From Solirubrobacteraceae bacterium (lineage in GTDB: Bacteria > Actinomycetota > Thermoleophilia > Solirubrobacterales > Solirubrobacteraceae), in NCBI GenBank assembly GCA_016463765.1, contig JAEMQS010000013.1, positions 1-64,000 on the forward strand: a DNA stretch of 64,000 nucleotides, given 5' to 3'. Position 1 is the stretch's first letter. Each line of letters starts with the position of its first letter. The notes under the pieces were generated by a model, which did not search any database, had not been told where the DNA came from, and was given only the letters and a program-made list of their open reading frames with translations. The position numbers were made by a program, and so were the translations under genes. Below are positions 8,836-18,043 of the stretch, in pieces.

Positions 8836-10014
8836 TCAACGCTTCGAGAGAGGTGACGGGAAGCGCGGGAGGTGGCGCGTCCCCGCCAGCCACGCGGTGA
8901 GCCGCTCGGCCTCGGCCTCCAGCGCGGTGAGCGCCTGCGCGCCGACATCCTCCAGCAGCTGCAGCTCGATGACGCCGTCCTCCGCCTGGCGCCACCCGCC
9001 GACCGCCCGGCCGTCCCACCACGCAGAGTGCCCCGCGTTGCCGGCGTAGTCGAAGAGGTGCTCGCGGTGCGGGGCGATGTACCAGTCGCGCGACTGCCAC
9101 CCCATGATCGTCGGGTCCAGGGACGGGAGCAGCGCCGCCCACGGCTCGACCGGCGCCTCGGGTTCGAGGTCGGCGGGCAGCGCCCACCCGGTCTCGCCGC
9201 CGCCCAGGTCGACCTCCACCGCCGCCAGCGCGGCAAGAGCCGCCTTGACACCCGCGACCGTGCCGCCCAGCCACCACTTCATGTCCGCCGTCGTGCCCGG
9301 GCCGAACGCGCGCAGCCAGCCACGCACCAGCTCGGTCGTGCCGTCCTGCGCGTCCATCGGCGCGACGGGCTCGCCCAGCCAGGACGCCATCGACGTCCAC
9401 CGCGGCCGCGACGTCGTCCACGCGCCGTCGTTCGGTCCCCGCACCACCCTGCCTTCGGCCGAGAGCACCGTGAGCACGCGCGGGGCGACCGGGATGGTCG
9501 CGGCCCACTTGCCGGTGCCGGACGTGACCTTGCCGCCGATGGCCGGCAGCACCTCGCGCAGCTCGGTCGACGTGTGCGCGCGCCCGTCGGCCAGCAGCTC
9601 CAGGACCGCGTCACCGGCCGCCGCCAGCCACGTTGCGCCGTCCGCGTGCACTCCGCTGGCCTCGACGTCCTTGATCAGCCGCTTGCGCTCGGCCAGCGCC
9701 ACCCGCGCGCTCGGGCCCGCCACGGCGGCCGGGATCGTCTCCCGGGGGAAGACGAACAGCGTGCGGCGCATCGCCATGTGCTTGATCAGCGAGCGGTCCT
9801 CGTACAGCGCGCGGTCGAGATCCTCGCGTGCGAAGCCGTCCACCCGCGCCCACGCCGACAGGTAGACAGTCGTCGGGTCGGTTGCGTGCAGGCAGACGAT
9901 GCGCCGGGTCGCCTCGACGACGTCCGTCGACCGGCATCCCGGCGCCAGCCCGTGACGCCGCGCCAGGCGGGCGCGGCGCTCGGCCGGCTCAATCCTCCGC
10001 CGCGCGGGACTCAT
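8836..10014 (-). CDS. winged-helix DNA-binding protein, AlkZ-like (HTH_42)
   Basis: 392 residues of the HTH_42 / AlkZ-like family, tandem winged-helix proteins that include DNA glycosylases removing crosslinks and alkylated bases. Supporting segments are RRIVCLHATDPTTVYLSAWAR, KHMAMRRTLFVFPRETIP and the late DPTIMGWQSRDWY, the region where glycosylase members carry their catalytic Gln-x-Gln/Asp motif; here it reads WQSRDW, so activity is uncertain. Family membership is confident, function less so. The start lies three bases from the end of a 51-base palindromic repeat that separates it from the ThDP enzyme gene upstream. Confidence 0.85.
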   Translation of the reverse strand: MSPARRRIEPAERRARLARRHGLAPGCRSTDVVEATRRIVCLHATDPTTVYLSAWARVDGFAREDLDRALYEDRSLIKHMAMRRTLFVFPRETIPAAVAGPSARVALAERKRLIKDVEASGVHADGATWLAAAGDAVLELLADGRAHTSTELREVLPAIGGKVTSGTGKWAATIPVAPRVLTVLSAEGRVVRGPNDGAWTTSRPRWTSMASWLGEPVAPMDAQDGTTELVRGWLRAFGPGTTADMKWWLGGTVAGVKAALAALAAVEVDLGGGETGWALPADLEPEAPVEPWAALLPSLDPTIMGWQSRDWYIAPHREHLFDYAGNAGHSAWWDGRAVGGWRQAEDGVIELQLLEDVGAQALTALEAEAERLTAWLAGTRHLPRFPSPLSKR

Positions 10015-10016
10015 GC

Positions 10017-10067
10017 GGGGGTGTGCGCATTGCGGTTCGTCACAGGAACCAGGATGCTCACACCCCC
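10017..10067 (-). repeat. 51-base palindromic repeat, solo copy
   Basis: Read on the minus strand this has the same ends as the two copies around 33-34 kb (GGGGGTGTGAGCAT at the left, GCAATGCGCACACCCCC at the right), the same total length of 51, and an inner stem GGTTC/GAACC. It lies exactly 14 bases past the ThDP enzyme stop and just before the start of the AlkZ-like gene. Confidence 0.8.
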
Positions 10068-10081
10068 GGCCAGGTTGTGTC

Positions 10082-11722
10082 CTACGCCAGGTTCGAGCGG
10101 CGCGGGTAGACCACCGTCGGGTCGGTCATCACGTTGACCAGCGACGGACCGTCCTCGGACAGCGCCTGCTCCAGCGCGCCGCGCAGCTCGCCCGGCGTGT
10201 GCACCTGCGCGCCGTTGCCGCCCAGCGCCTCGACGACCTGGTCGTACGGCGTCTCGGGGACGAGGTCCGCCGCCACCGAGTACCCGTAGAGGAACTCCAT
10301 CGGGTGCTTCTCCAGCGCCCAGATGCCGTTGTTGCCCATGACGCCGACGACGTTGACGCCGTGGCGCGAGAGCGTGTCGAACTCCATGCCGCTGAACCCG
10401 AACGCGCCGTCGCCGAGCAGGAGGACGACCTGCTGGTCCGGACGCGCGAGCTTCGCCGCCAGCGCGTAGCCCGGGCCGGCGCCCAGGCAGCCGTACGGGC
10501 CCGGGTCCAGCCAGCAGCCCGGCTGGTACGTCGGCATGACGCGCCCGGCGAAGGAGACGTAGTCGCCGCCGTCGCCGATGACGATCGCGTCACGGTCCAG
10601 CACGCCCATGAGCTCCTTGTAGAGACGCAGCGGGTGCAGCGGCGACCGGTCGTCGTTGAGCTCGGCCTCCTCCCCCGCGCGCTTCTCGGTCTCGGAGGCC
10701 CGCAGGCCGTCGACCCACGCCGTCGTATCGGCACCGCCGCCGACCCCCTCGGCGAGCGCGTCGAGGATGCCCGTGATCCCGCCGTACAGCTCCGCGGCGA
10801 TCGGGCGCGGGTGCGCGCGCTCGGACGGCACGCGGTCGATGACGATGACCTGGGTCTCTTCGCCGAAGACGGCGCCGAAGCCCATGCGGAAGTCCAGCGG
10901 CACGCCGATGACCAGCGCGACATCGGCGCCGGAGAGCGCCTGGCCGCGGGTGCGGCTGAACGCGAGCTCGTGGTCGGAGGGCACACAGCCCCGGGCCAGG
11001 CCGTTGACGTACGCCGGAATGCGGACCTGTTCGACGAGCCGCAGCAGCGCGTCCTCGCCATGGCCCCAGTAGAGGTCGGTGCCGGCCATGATCGCCGGGC
11101 GCTCGGCGCCGCGCAGCAGCTCGATCGCCTTCGACAGCTGCGCCTGGTCGGGCGCCGGGTCGTCGCTCGGCGCGGGCACCGCGTTGCCGGGGTCGGGGGC
11201 CTCGCTGAAGACGTGGTCGAGCGGGAAGTCGACGAACGCCGGCCCGCCGGGCGCGCTGAGCGCCGCGGCGATCGCGTCGTCGATGAGGCCCGGGATCGCC
11301 GCCGGGCTCTCGGCCGTGGTCGCCGACCGGGTCAGCGGCGCGACGAACGGGACGTGGTCGATCTCCTGCAGCGAGCCCATCCCCCACCGCATCGCCGGCG
11401 CGCGCCCGCCGAGCACGACCATCGGCGAGTGGTTCATCAGCGCCGAGCCCATGGCGCTCATGCCGTTGGTGACGCCGGGGCCGGCGGTCAGGGCGGCGAC
11501 GCCCGGGGTGCGAGTCACCTTCGCCCAGCCCTCGGCCGCGAAGGCCGCGGTCTGCTCGTGGCGGACATCCACGATGTCGATGCCCTCCTCCTTGCAGCCG
11601 TCGTAGATGGAGAAGAGATGGCCCCCCGAGAGGGTGAACAGCTTCTCCACCCCGTGGGCCTTCAGGCGCCGCGCGATCAGGCGCCCGCCGTGGAGTGTCT
11701 CGCTCGTGGTGTCCGTCGACAT
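10082..11722 (-). CDS. thiamine-diphosphate enzyme, acetolactate synthase-like
   Basis: 546-residue ThDP enzyme with the three-domain IlvB architecture. The catalytic Glu is in [14 protein letters not shown], the central domain is [15 protein letters not shown], and the C-terminal ThDP/magnesium motif runs [14 protein letters not shown] to [10 protein letters not shown]. No regulatory subunit gene (ilvN) is adjacent and the sequence differs from biosynthetic IlvB, so an acyl-lyase or decarboxylase (oxalyl-CoA decarboxylase or 2-hydroxyacyl-CoA lyase relatives) is as likely as true acetolactate synthase. Monocistronic on the minus strand. Confidence 0.85.
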   Translation of the reverse strand: MSTDTTSETLHGGRLIARRLKAHGVEKLFTLSGGHLFSIYDGCKEEGIDIVDVRHEQTAAFAAEGWAKVTRTPGVAALTAGPGVTNGMSAMGSALMNHSPMVVLGGRAPAMRWGMGSLQEIDHVPFVAPLTRSATTAESPAAIPGLIDDAIAAALSAPGGPAFVDFPLDHVFSEAPDPGNAVPAPSDDPAPDQAQLSKAIELLRGAERPAIMAGTDLYWGHGEDALLRLVEQVRIPAYVNGLARGCVPSDHELAFSRTRGQALSGADVALVIGVPLDFRMGFGAVFGEETQVIVIDRVPSERAHPRPIAAELYGGITGILDALAEGVGGGADTTAWVDGLRASETEKRAGEEAELNDDRSPLHPLRLYKELMGVLDRDAIVIGDGGDYVSFAGRVMPTYQPGCWLDPGPYGCLGAGPGYALAAKLARPDQQVVLLLGDGAFGFSGMEFDTLSRHGVNVVGVMGNNGIWALEKHPMEFLYGYSVAADLVPETPYDQVVEALGGNGAQVHTPGELRGALEQALSEDGPSLVNVMTDPTVVYPRRSNLA

Positions 11723-11739
11723 GCTGTCAGCCTATCAAC

Positions 11740-11755
11740 TGAACGCCGACGTTCA
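11740..11755. promoter_or_regulatory. short inverted repeat upstream of the ThDP enzyme gene
   Basis: TGAACG-CCGA-CGTTCA, a perfect 6-bp inverted repeat, lies 18 bases before the start codon in the narrow gap to the cyclase gene. A repressor-binding site is plausible; no adjacent regulator is obvious. Confidence 0.3.
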
Positions 11756-11776
11756 CTTGACATTCGTCCAAGTCGA

Positions 11777-13366
11777 TCAATGTCGCCGGCGCCGGCCGCT
11801 GACCTGCGGCCGGACCCGCGGGCCGGCGACCGGGCCGGGACGGGCAGGCGGCGGCGCCTGCGGGGCGAACAGCCGCACGTCGTCGGGCTTGCCGCGCAGC
11901 CGGACCGACCCGCGCGGCTGCATGGGCCACGCGCCCTGCATACGCGCGACGGTCGCCTCGGTGACGAGGACGTCGTCGCCGGTGTGGCGGGTCGTCTCCT
12001 CCACGCGCGCGGCGGTGTTCACGGGATCACCGACGACGGTGAACTCCAGGCGCCCGCCGCCGCCGACCGTCCCCGCGACCACCGGCCCCGAGTTCACCCC
12101 GACGCCGATCCGCAGCCGCTGTCCGTACCGGGCCTGCACCTTGGCGGCGATCTCCACCGCGGCGGCGACGGCCCGGTCTGCATGGTCGACGACCCGATGC
12201 GGCGCGCCGAACACGGCGAGCAGCCCGTCACCGACGAACTTGTCGACGTGGCCGCCGTGGCGCGTGAGGATCGGGACGACGAGGTCGTAGAACCCGTTGA
12301 GGTAGTCGACCACCTCGCGTGCGCTCGCGCGCGAGGCGAACGCGGTGAAGTCGCGGATGTCGAGGAACAGGACGGTGACCTCGAGCTCCTCGGCCTCGAG
12401 CTCCGTGCCCTCGGCCACCCGGTCCACGAGATCGGGATCCACGAACGTGCCGAACGCGTCGCGCAGCCGCTCGCGCTCGCGCAGGCCCGCGACCATCTCG
12501 TTGAACGACTCCGCGAGCTCGCCCGTCTCATCTCCGGAGACCACCGGCACCCGCGTCGTGAAATCCCCGTCGGCGACCCGCTCGGTGGCGGCGCGCAGGT
12601 CGTCGATCGGGTCGATGATCGACCGGCTCAGCAGCAGCGTGAGCTCGAGGGAGACCGTCAGCGACACGACCACCGCGGCGAGGACGCCGACCCCGAGGTC
12701 GGACAGGCGCGGAGGCCCGTCGGTCGCGATGCCGGACACGATCACCGCGGTGATGACGTTCAGCGCCGGGAGGCTGACGAGCAGGCGCCAGCGCAGCGGG
12801 ATGGACCGGACGGAGGTCGCGGGTGTGTCCGGCAGCTGCTCGGACAGCGCCGCCAGCACGGGCCGCAGGATGACCTCGATGCCGTAGAAGCGCAGGAACG
12901 CGCCGTACATGAGCACGACGAACCCTCCGGCCAGCAGGATCAGCCAGGCGTACCACGTCAGGCCGAGGTAGACCGTGATGAACGCGGTGATGGGGACGAC
13001 GCCGCCGATCATCAGCAGCGTCCGCGCCGACCGCGCGAGATCGACGGGGAGCGTCGCGAGCGCCTCCCACGCCGCCGTCGCCGCCTCGTCGCTGTGGTCC
13101 CCGCGCAGCCAGGGGTCGGCCGGGCGGATCAGGCGGTTGACCACGCTGAGGTCGACGAGGTTGTTGAACGCGATCACGGTCAGCGTCACAGCCACGATCA
13201 CCCAGAACTGATCGCTGGTCATGGACTGGTAGAGGGTCAGCAGCGCGATGCCGGCGAACGCCACCACGAGCGACCCGAGCGCCTGCATCGCGAGCGCGAC
13301 GCGCGGATAGCGCGGACCGAGGCGCGCCCAGAGGCGCAGAAAGAGACGCGGAAGCACGTCTCCCAT
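11777..13366 (-). CDS. membrane-bound class III adenylate/guanylate cyclase
   Basis: 529 residues: about six membrane helices (for example ALGSLVVAFAGIALLTLYQS, WLILLAGGFVVLMYGAFL), a HAMP linker (SIIDPIDDLRAATERVADGDF) and a C-terminal class III cyclase domain. The metal-binding Asp residues are in LFLDIRDFTAFAS and KFVGDGLLAVFGAP, the transition-state segment is GDPVNTAARVEE. This is the Rv1625/Rv2435-like membrane-HAMP-cyclase layout of actinobacteria, producing cAMP (or cGMP) in response to an unknown membrane signal. The tail after about residue 500 is Pro/Arg-rich and probably disordered. Confidence 0.93.
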   Translation of the reverse strand: MGDVLPRLFLRLWARLGPRYPRVALAMQALGSLVVAFAGIALLTLYQSMTSDQFWVIVAVTLTVIAFNNLVDLSVVNRLIRPADPWLRGDHSDEAATAAWEALATLPVDLARSARTLLMIGGVVPITAFITVYLGLTWYAWLILLAGGFVVLMYGAFLRFYGIEVILRPVLAALSEQLPDTPATSVRSIPLRWRLLVSLPALNVITAVIVSGIATDGPPRLSDLGVGVLAAVVVSLTVSLELTLLLSRSIIDPIDDLRAATERVADGDFTTRVPVVSGDETGELAESFNEMVAGLRERERLRDAFGTFVDPDLVDRVAEGTELEAEELEVTVLFLDIRDFTAFASRASAREVVDYLNGFYDLVVPILTRHGGHVDKFVGDGLLAVFGAPHRVVDHADRAVAAAVEIAAKVQARYGQRLRIGVGVNSGPVVAGTVGGGGRLEFTVVGDPVNTAARVEETTRHTGDDVLVTEATVARMQGAWPMQPRGSVRLRGKPDDVRLFAPQAPPPARPGPVAGPRVRPQVSGRRRRH

Positions 13367-13544
13367 GGTGACGGATGCACCGGTTTGTCAGTTCTCGCAC
13401 GGCTTCCAAGTCCAAACCTGTGCAAATCGTTGTGCCTGCGTTCGACCAAAGGTCCACAAAACGGCCAAACCCTCGTTGGACGTCCCCTTATCTGGGTAGA
13501 GTGCGTCCACGGGAGAGGCATTTGACACAGGCGAGGAGGCCGCC

Positions 13545-14237
13545 ATTCCGACCGTCCCGCCGCCGAAGCGGCACCCATACAACCAATGGACGCCCGACGC
13601 ACGGGCCTTGGACCTGGTCGGCGACAAGTGGACGCTGTTGATCGTCCGCGACCTCGCTGCAGGTCCTCGGCGTTTCGTCGAGCTTCAGCGCGTCCTGCCC
13701 GGCATCTCCACCGAACAGCTGCGTTCGCGGCTGAATCGGATGGTGGCTGACGGGCTGCTGACGCGTCAGCGCTACCGCGAGGTTCCACCTCGCGTCGACT
13801 ACGAGCTCACGGAGCGGGCCCAGGCCCTGCTTCCGGTCCTTGGCGCGCTCGCGCGCTGGGGATATCAGTGGGCATGGGACGGACCCCGTGGCGAAGAGGC
13901 CATCGATATTGGTGCGATCTTCCGGGTCGCGCCAGGACTCCTCGAGGTGGGCGACGCCCGTGGCCTCGTGGAGCTCACCGTGGTGCGCCCGGACGGCGAC
14001 CAGCGCAGTTACGCCATCGGCATTGACGACGATGGCGTCACGATCGAAGAGCGCGAGGCCCCTGAGGCCGAAGCGCAGATCGCCGGTGCCGAGGCGGACT
14101 GGATCCGCGCACTCGGACCGAAGCTCGACCGTGACGCCCTGCGCGTCGCGGGTGACGAGCGACTGGCCATGACGGTGCTCAACGCCGTCGGTGGTGCGGA
14201 CATCCGCGCCACGGCCGGCGCTGACGTCACGGCCTGA
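13545..14237 (+). CDS. HxlR-family transcriptional regulator
   Basis: Winged-helix regulator; the N-terminal core ALDLVGDKWTLLIVRDLAAGPRRFVELQRVLPGIS is the HxlR signature, followed by an extra C-terminal sterol-carrier-like region of about 100 residues. The ORF track starts at TTG 13608, in the middle of the conserved domain. The frame is open back to 13500 without ATG, GTG or TTG, but AGGAGG (13534-13539) stands five bases before an ATT at 13545, giving the usual PYNQWTPDARALDL leader. I therefore propose an ATT start. A loose promoter (TTGGAC, 15 bases, TAGAGT) lies at about 13474. Its target is unknown. Confidence 0.85.
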   Translation: MPTVPPPKRHPYNQWTPDARALDLVGDKWTLLIVRDLAAGPRRFVELQRVLPGISTEQLRSRLNRMVADGLLTRQRYREVPPRVDYELTERAQALLPVLGALARWGYQWAWDGPRGEEAIDIGAIFRVAPGLLEVGDARGLVELTVVRPDGDQRSYAIGIDDDGVTIEEREAPEAEAQIAGAEADWIRALGPKLDRDALRVAGDERLAMTVLNAVGGADIRATAGADVTA

Positions 14238-14374
14238 CGAAGTTCAGGACGTCCGCGGCCCCGCTACCCTGCGGGACCGCGGATGGTCCGCCGCGCAGCC
14301 GCACCTTCCGCGCAGCGACCGGGTTTGCATCCGCAACGCCCCCCGACGCCCCCACGCGAAAGGACCCCGTACTC

Positions 14375-15313
14375 GTGCTTCGCCGTCTTTCCCTGCCGCT
14401 CCTCGCCCTCCTGGCCGTGCTGGCCATCGCCCCCACCGCACAGGCCAAGATCGCCTACGGCGTGGGTGATCAGAGCCCCGGGATGTTCTCGAATCCCTCC
14501 TGGCAGGAGCTCAAACTCAAGAAGACCCGGTACTTCATCCACTGGGACGCGATCGACGATCGCGAGCAGCGGGACAAGGCCGACGCCTTCGTGAAGGCGG
14601 CGAAGGCGGCGAAGGTCAAGGTGCTCATGCACATCAGCACCGACGACCTGCGGGAGAAGAAGGGCAAGCTGCCGTCGGTCAAGCAGTACCGCACGAAGGT
14701 CGGGAAGCTCGTCAAGCGCTACCGCAAGGAGGGCGTGCGCGACTGGGGCGTCTGGAACGAGGCGAATCACAAGACCCAGCCGACGTGGAACAACCCCAAG
14801 CGCGCCGCCGAGTTCTTCGTCGAGATGAAGAAGCTGTGCAAGGGCTGCACGATCGTCGCGCTCGACGTCCTCGACCAGGACGGCTACCAGCGCTACATCC
14901 AGCGGTGGGGTCGCTTCGCGGGCACCCACGGGCGCAGCGCGAAGATCATCGGCATCCACAACTACTCCGAGGTCAACCGCCGCCGCACCTCCGCGACCAC
15001 CGGCATCATCCGCGAGGTCCGGAAGTTCAACAAGAAGGCGAAGTTCTGGTACACGGAGACCGGTGGCCTCGCCCGCTTCGAGGCGCGCGGGCTTCGCGAC
15101 TACAGCCTGTCCCGCCAGGCCGACCGCACGCAGTACATGTTCGATCTCTCGAAGAAGTTCAAGAGCTTCATCTCGCGCCTGTACTCGTACAACTGGGTCG
15201 GCATCGACGGGCAGGGCCGCTTCGACGCGGGTCTGTCCAACGCCGACGGTTCCCCGCGTCCGGCCTACGAGACGGTGAAGAAGAACCTGCGCGACCCGCT
15301 GTTCATCCGCTGA
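14375..15313 (+). CDS. secreted glycoside hydrolase-like protein (clan GH-A fold)
   Basis: 312 residues with a Sec signal peptide (LLALLAVLAIAPTAQA, cleavage about residue 24). The rest matches a TIM-barrel glycosidase: the acid/base Glu would be in DWGVWNEANHK and the nucleophile in FWYTETGGLAR, the normal spacing of clan GH-A catalytic residues. It is unusually rich in Lys for this genome. The closest family style is GH39/PslG-like or unclassified endoglycosidases; the polysaccharide substrate cannot be inferred. GTG start at 14375 is preceded by AAAGGA. It converges with the esterase gene to the right. Confidence 0.75.
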   Translation: MLRRLSLPLLALLAVLAIAPTAQAKIAYGVGDQSPGMFSNPSWQELKLKKTRYFIHWDAIDDREQRDKADAFVKAAKAAKVKVLMHISTDDLREKKGKLPSVKQYRTKVGKLVKRYRKEGVRDWGVWNEANHKTQPTWNNPKRAAEFFVEMKKLCKGCTIVALDVLDQDGYQRYIQRWGRFAGTHGRSAKIIGIHNYSEVNRRRTSATTGIIREVRKFNKKAKFWYTETGGLARFEARGLRDYSLSRQADRTQYMFDLSKKFKSFISRLYSYNWVGIDGQGRFDAGLSNADGSPRPAYETVKKNLRDPLFIR

Positions 15314-15332
15314 TCGGCGGGCGGTCCGGTCG

Positions 15333-16235
15333 CTACGCGGCCGGGCCGCCCTCCGCGCTCTGGAGGAACAGCATCTTGTAGAGGAAGTTCCGGGCCTGCT
15401 CGTCCATGTCGTCGAGCTTGTCGCCGGGCACATGGCCCGCGCCCTCGACGTACCGCAGCACGCCGATGAGGCCGCTCTGCATCATGTAGCGCGCGTTGCG
15501 GTGCGCCCACTCGAACGGGACGACGGTGTCGTCCATCCCGTGCCAGAACTGCGTCGGGGGGTCGCCCGGGCCGAAGGTGAGCTCCGTGGGCAGGCCGCCG
15601 GAGATCGACACGACCGCCTGTGCGGCGCTCGATGGCCCCGGGTTGCCGCTGGCGCCCGGCGTGTCCGGGGTCGACCCCGCCAGCACCGACGCGACCCCGC
15701 CGGCGGAGATGCCGCCGATGGCGATCCGGTCCGGGTCGATGCGCAGTTGCGTGGCGCGGGAGCGCAGGTACCGGATCGCCGCGCGCTCGTCGTCGGCGGC
15801 CGCGAACGCCGCGGGCATGCAGCGGTTGGCCGACGCCTCGCCGCCGCAGGCCTCGTCGGCGAGCAGCCGGTAGCTGATCGAGACCGCGACGTAGCCGCGC
15901 TGCGCAAACCGGCGGGCGAGCTCGACGGTCATCCCGTCCTTGCGCGTCCCGTACTTGAACGAGCCGCCGTGCATCCAGATGATCGCCGGGCGCTTCGCCG
16001 CGCTGTCCCCGGCCGGCTCGTAGACGTCGAGCAGCAGCTTCTGGGGCACGCCTCCGGCGCCGGGCGCCTCGCCGTACTGGATGTCGGGCGTGGTCTTGAC
16101 CGAGAAGGTCATGTCCCGGTAGCGCAGGGGATAGGCGCCGTCGGGTGCGGGGACCTCGCACGCGCCGAGGACGATCGCCAGCGCCGCAGCGGCCAGCCAA
16201 CGTCCGATGGTCGATCCCCCAGATCTCAGACCCAC
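15333..16235 (-). CDS. lipoprotein alpha/beta-hydrolase (carboxylesterase)
   Basis: Extracytoplasmic esterase, about 300 residues. A lipoprotein signal (RWLAAAALAIVLGAC) puts the lipidated Cys near residue 26 if translation begins at GTG 16235, which I prefer to the ORF-track ATG 16298 because the latter would add a non-signal stretch and runs through a hairpin behind tRNA-Leu. The hydrolase core shows the oxyanion motif WMHGGSFKYG, nucleophile GGISAGG, then WHGMDDTVVPFEWA and the His in VEGAGHVPG. Resembles the hormone-sensitive-lipase-like esterases. The substrate is unknown. Confidence 0.88.
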   Translation of the reverse strand: MGLRSGGSTIGRWLAAAALAIVLGACEVPAPDGAYPLRYRDMTFSVKTTPDIQYGEAPGAGGVPQKLLLDVYEPAGDSAAKRPAIIWMHGGSFKYGTRKDGMTVELARRFAQRGYVAVSISYRLLADEACGGEASANRCMPAAFAAADDERAAIRYLRSRATQLRIDPDRIAIGGISAGGVASVLAGSTPDTPGASGNPGPSSAAQAVVSISGGLPTELTFGPGDPPTQFWHGMDDTVVPFEWAHRNARYMMQSGLIGVLRYVEGAGHVPGDKLDDMDEQARNFLYKMLFLQSAEGGPAA

Positions 16236-16263
16236 CGCGCGAGGGTAGGTGGCGGCACGCGAC

Positions 16264-16294
16264 CACGCGAGGACATCAGACGCGATGTCGCGTG
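16264..16294 (-). terminator. hairpin downstream of tRNA-Leu
   Basis: CACGCGA and CATC pair with GATG and TCGCGTG, interrupted by a 3-nt bulge, 16 bases beyond the tRNA 3' end. No T-run follows, so termination would be stem-driven; it argues against the long start of the esterase gene. Confidence 0.4.
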
Positions 16295-16309
16295 TCATGC
16301 TCTCGACAG

Positions 16310-16393
16310 TGCCCGGGGAGGGATTCGAACCCCCACGCCCTTACGGGCAGCCGGTTTTAAGCCAGCCGCGCCTACCAGTTTCGCCACCCGGGC
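16310..16393 (-). tRNA. tRNA-Leu (TAA)
   Basis: 84 bases, CCA not encoded. Acceptor GCCCGGG/CCCGGGC, anticodon loop CTTAAAA with TAA, long variable arm (TGCCCGTAAGGGCG) typical of class II tRNAs, T arm GGGGGTTCGAATCCCTC, discriminator A. Confidence 0.95.
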
Positions 16394-16449
16394 GGGACAC
16401 GTCGTGTTGCACCCGATTCACGTCTTTATGGAACGGGTAGCGCAACTTC

Positions 16450-18036
16450 ATGGCCACTTCAGGGTCTTACCGTAGAACCCCTCAGGCGCAATCGGCTGCG
16501 CCTCGCTCCATGGATTCTGCTCTCAAGACCCCCGCGATCGGCCTCCAGGGCCCCACACCGCTCCTGCGCCTGCAGAGCGACGAGCGCCTGGTCGCGCTCG
16601 CGCGCCGCGGCAATCCGAGCGCGTTCGAGGCGCTCGTCTCGCGCTACCAGTCGCGTCTGCTGAGCTTCACGCGCCACATGCTCGGGTCCAAGGAGGACGC
16701 CGAGGACGTGCTGCAGGAGGTCTTCGCGGCGGCCTACAACGCGATGCTCGCCGACGAGCGGCCCATCAACGTGCGGCCGTGGCTCTACCGCATCGCGCGC
16801 AACCGCTCGCTGAACCATCTGCGCAAGCAGCAGCCCATCGGGGTCGACTCGATGGACATCCACTTCGCCGACGGCGGGATCAGCACCGCCGACCGCGTGC
16901 ACAAGCGCGAGGACTTCCGCCATCTCATGGAGGACGTCGGCGAGCTGCCCGAGACGCAGCGCACCGCCCTGCTCCTGCGTGAGATCGACGCCCTCTCCTA
17001 CGAGCAGATCTCCGAGGCGATGGAGACCACGGTCCCCTCCGTGAAGTCGCTGCTGGTCCGGGCACGTGTCTCGCTGGCCGAGGCCGCCGAGGCCCGCCGC
17101 CTGACCTGCGAGGAGGTCCGCGAGGAGCTCGGCGAGGTCGCCGAGGGCATCAAGCGCATGTCGCCGCCGGTCCGTCGCCACCTGCGCTCGTGCGATCGCT
17201 GCGCCGGCTTCCGCAAGGCGCTGAACACGAACAACAAGGCGATGGCCGCGATCCTCCCGATCGCGCCGCTCCTGGCGTTCAAGAAGACCATCCTCGCCCA
17301 CCTCGGTCTGACCACCGGCGCGGGCGCCGCAGCCGGCACCGCCGCGATGGGGACCGCCGCCGTCACGTCGACCGGCGCCATGAGCGCCGGGTTCGGCGCC
17401 CTGGCTTCGAAGACCGCCGCGGGCATCGCGGCCGCCGCGGTCGTGACCGCCGGCGCCGTCGAGGTCGACCGCGTGCAGCAGCGCAGCGCCCCCTCCGCTC
17501 CGCCCGCCGCCGCGATCGCCACGCCGGCCCCCGCTCCGGCCGAGCCGGTCGTCGTCGCGTCGCGGCCCCAGCCGACGGCCTCGCCGGTCGCCGACGAAGA
17601 GGCCGACCTCGCCGTCGACGAGCCGGTCCTGGCCAAGGCCACCGCCGCCACGGACGCGCCTGAGGCCGACACGCCCCCGGCCCCCGCCGAGGTGCCGCCC
17701 GCCACGCCCGCGGTCCCGCCGGCCGAAGCTCCTCCGGCGGCGCCGCCGCTCGCGCCCGCCGAGCAGGGTGCTGACGCCGTCACGCTTCCCGCCGACGACG
17801 CCGTGACCACGGTTCCCGGCGGTGCCGGCGCCCCGCCGCCCGCCGTGCCGACTCCGCCGGTGCCGTCGACGCCCGCCCCGGCGCCGGTCCCGGACCCCGC
17901 TCCGGTCGTCCCGCCCGTGCCGGAGACGCCGCCGGTCGAGGTGCCCGCGGTCGACGTCCCGGCGGTCCCGGTCCCGGATCCCCCGGCGCCTCCCGCGCCG
18001 CCGGTGCCGGACCCCGTGGCCCCGCCCGCGCCGTAG
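16450..18036 (+). CDS. ECF sigma factor fused to zinc-binding, membrane and Pro/Ala-rich tail
   Basis: 528 residues. Residues about 45-200 are an ECF sigma factor: region 2 (NPSAFEALVSRYQSRLLSFTRHM, EDAEDVLQEVFAAAYNA) and region 4 (LLLREIDALSYEQISEAMETT). Then comes an anti-sigma-like zinc motif (TCEEVREEL with HLRSCDRC), a hydrophobic Ala-rich segment (about 300-340) likely to cross the membrane, and about 190 residues of Pro/Ala/Val-rich disordered sequence. A single chain thus seems to hold both sigma factor and a membrane-tethering, ZAS-like inhibitory module, which resembles ECF groups with C-terminal extensions in actinobacteria. Release by proteolysis is inference. ATG 16510 is a possible alternative start. 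Confidence 0.88.
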   Translation: MATSGSYRRTPQAQSAAPRSMDSALKTPAIGLQGPTPLLRLQSDERLVALARRGNPSAFEALVSRYQSRLLSFTRHMLGSKEDAEDVLQEVFAAAYNAMLADERPINVRPWLYRIARNRSLNHLRKQQPIGVDSMDIHFADGGISTADRVHKREDFRHLMEDVGELPETQRTALLLREIDALSYEQISEAMETTVPSVKSLLVRARVSLAEAAEARRLTCEEVREELGEVAEGIKRMSPPVRRHLRSCDRCAGFRKALNTNNKAMAAILPIAPLLAFKKTILAHLGLTTGAGAAAGTAAMGTAAVTSTGAMSAGFGALASKTAAGIAAAAVVTAGAVEVDRVQQRSAPSAPPAAAIATPAPAPAEPVVVASRPQPTASPVADEEADLAVDEPVLAKATAATDAPEADTPPAPAEVPPATPAVPPAEAPPAAPPLAPAEQGADAVTLPADDAVTTVPGGAGAPPPAVPTPPVPSTPAPAPVPDPAPVVPPVPETPPVEVPAVDVPAVPVPDPPAPPAPPVPDPVAPPAP

Positions 18037-18043
18037 CCAGCGC

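Noticed and set aside
10013-13525. Plus-strand ORF of 1170 codons
   Set aside because: Antisense to the well-supported ThDP enzyme and adenylate cyclase; Arg/His/Asp-rich composition typical of GC-frame shadows, no domain.
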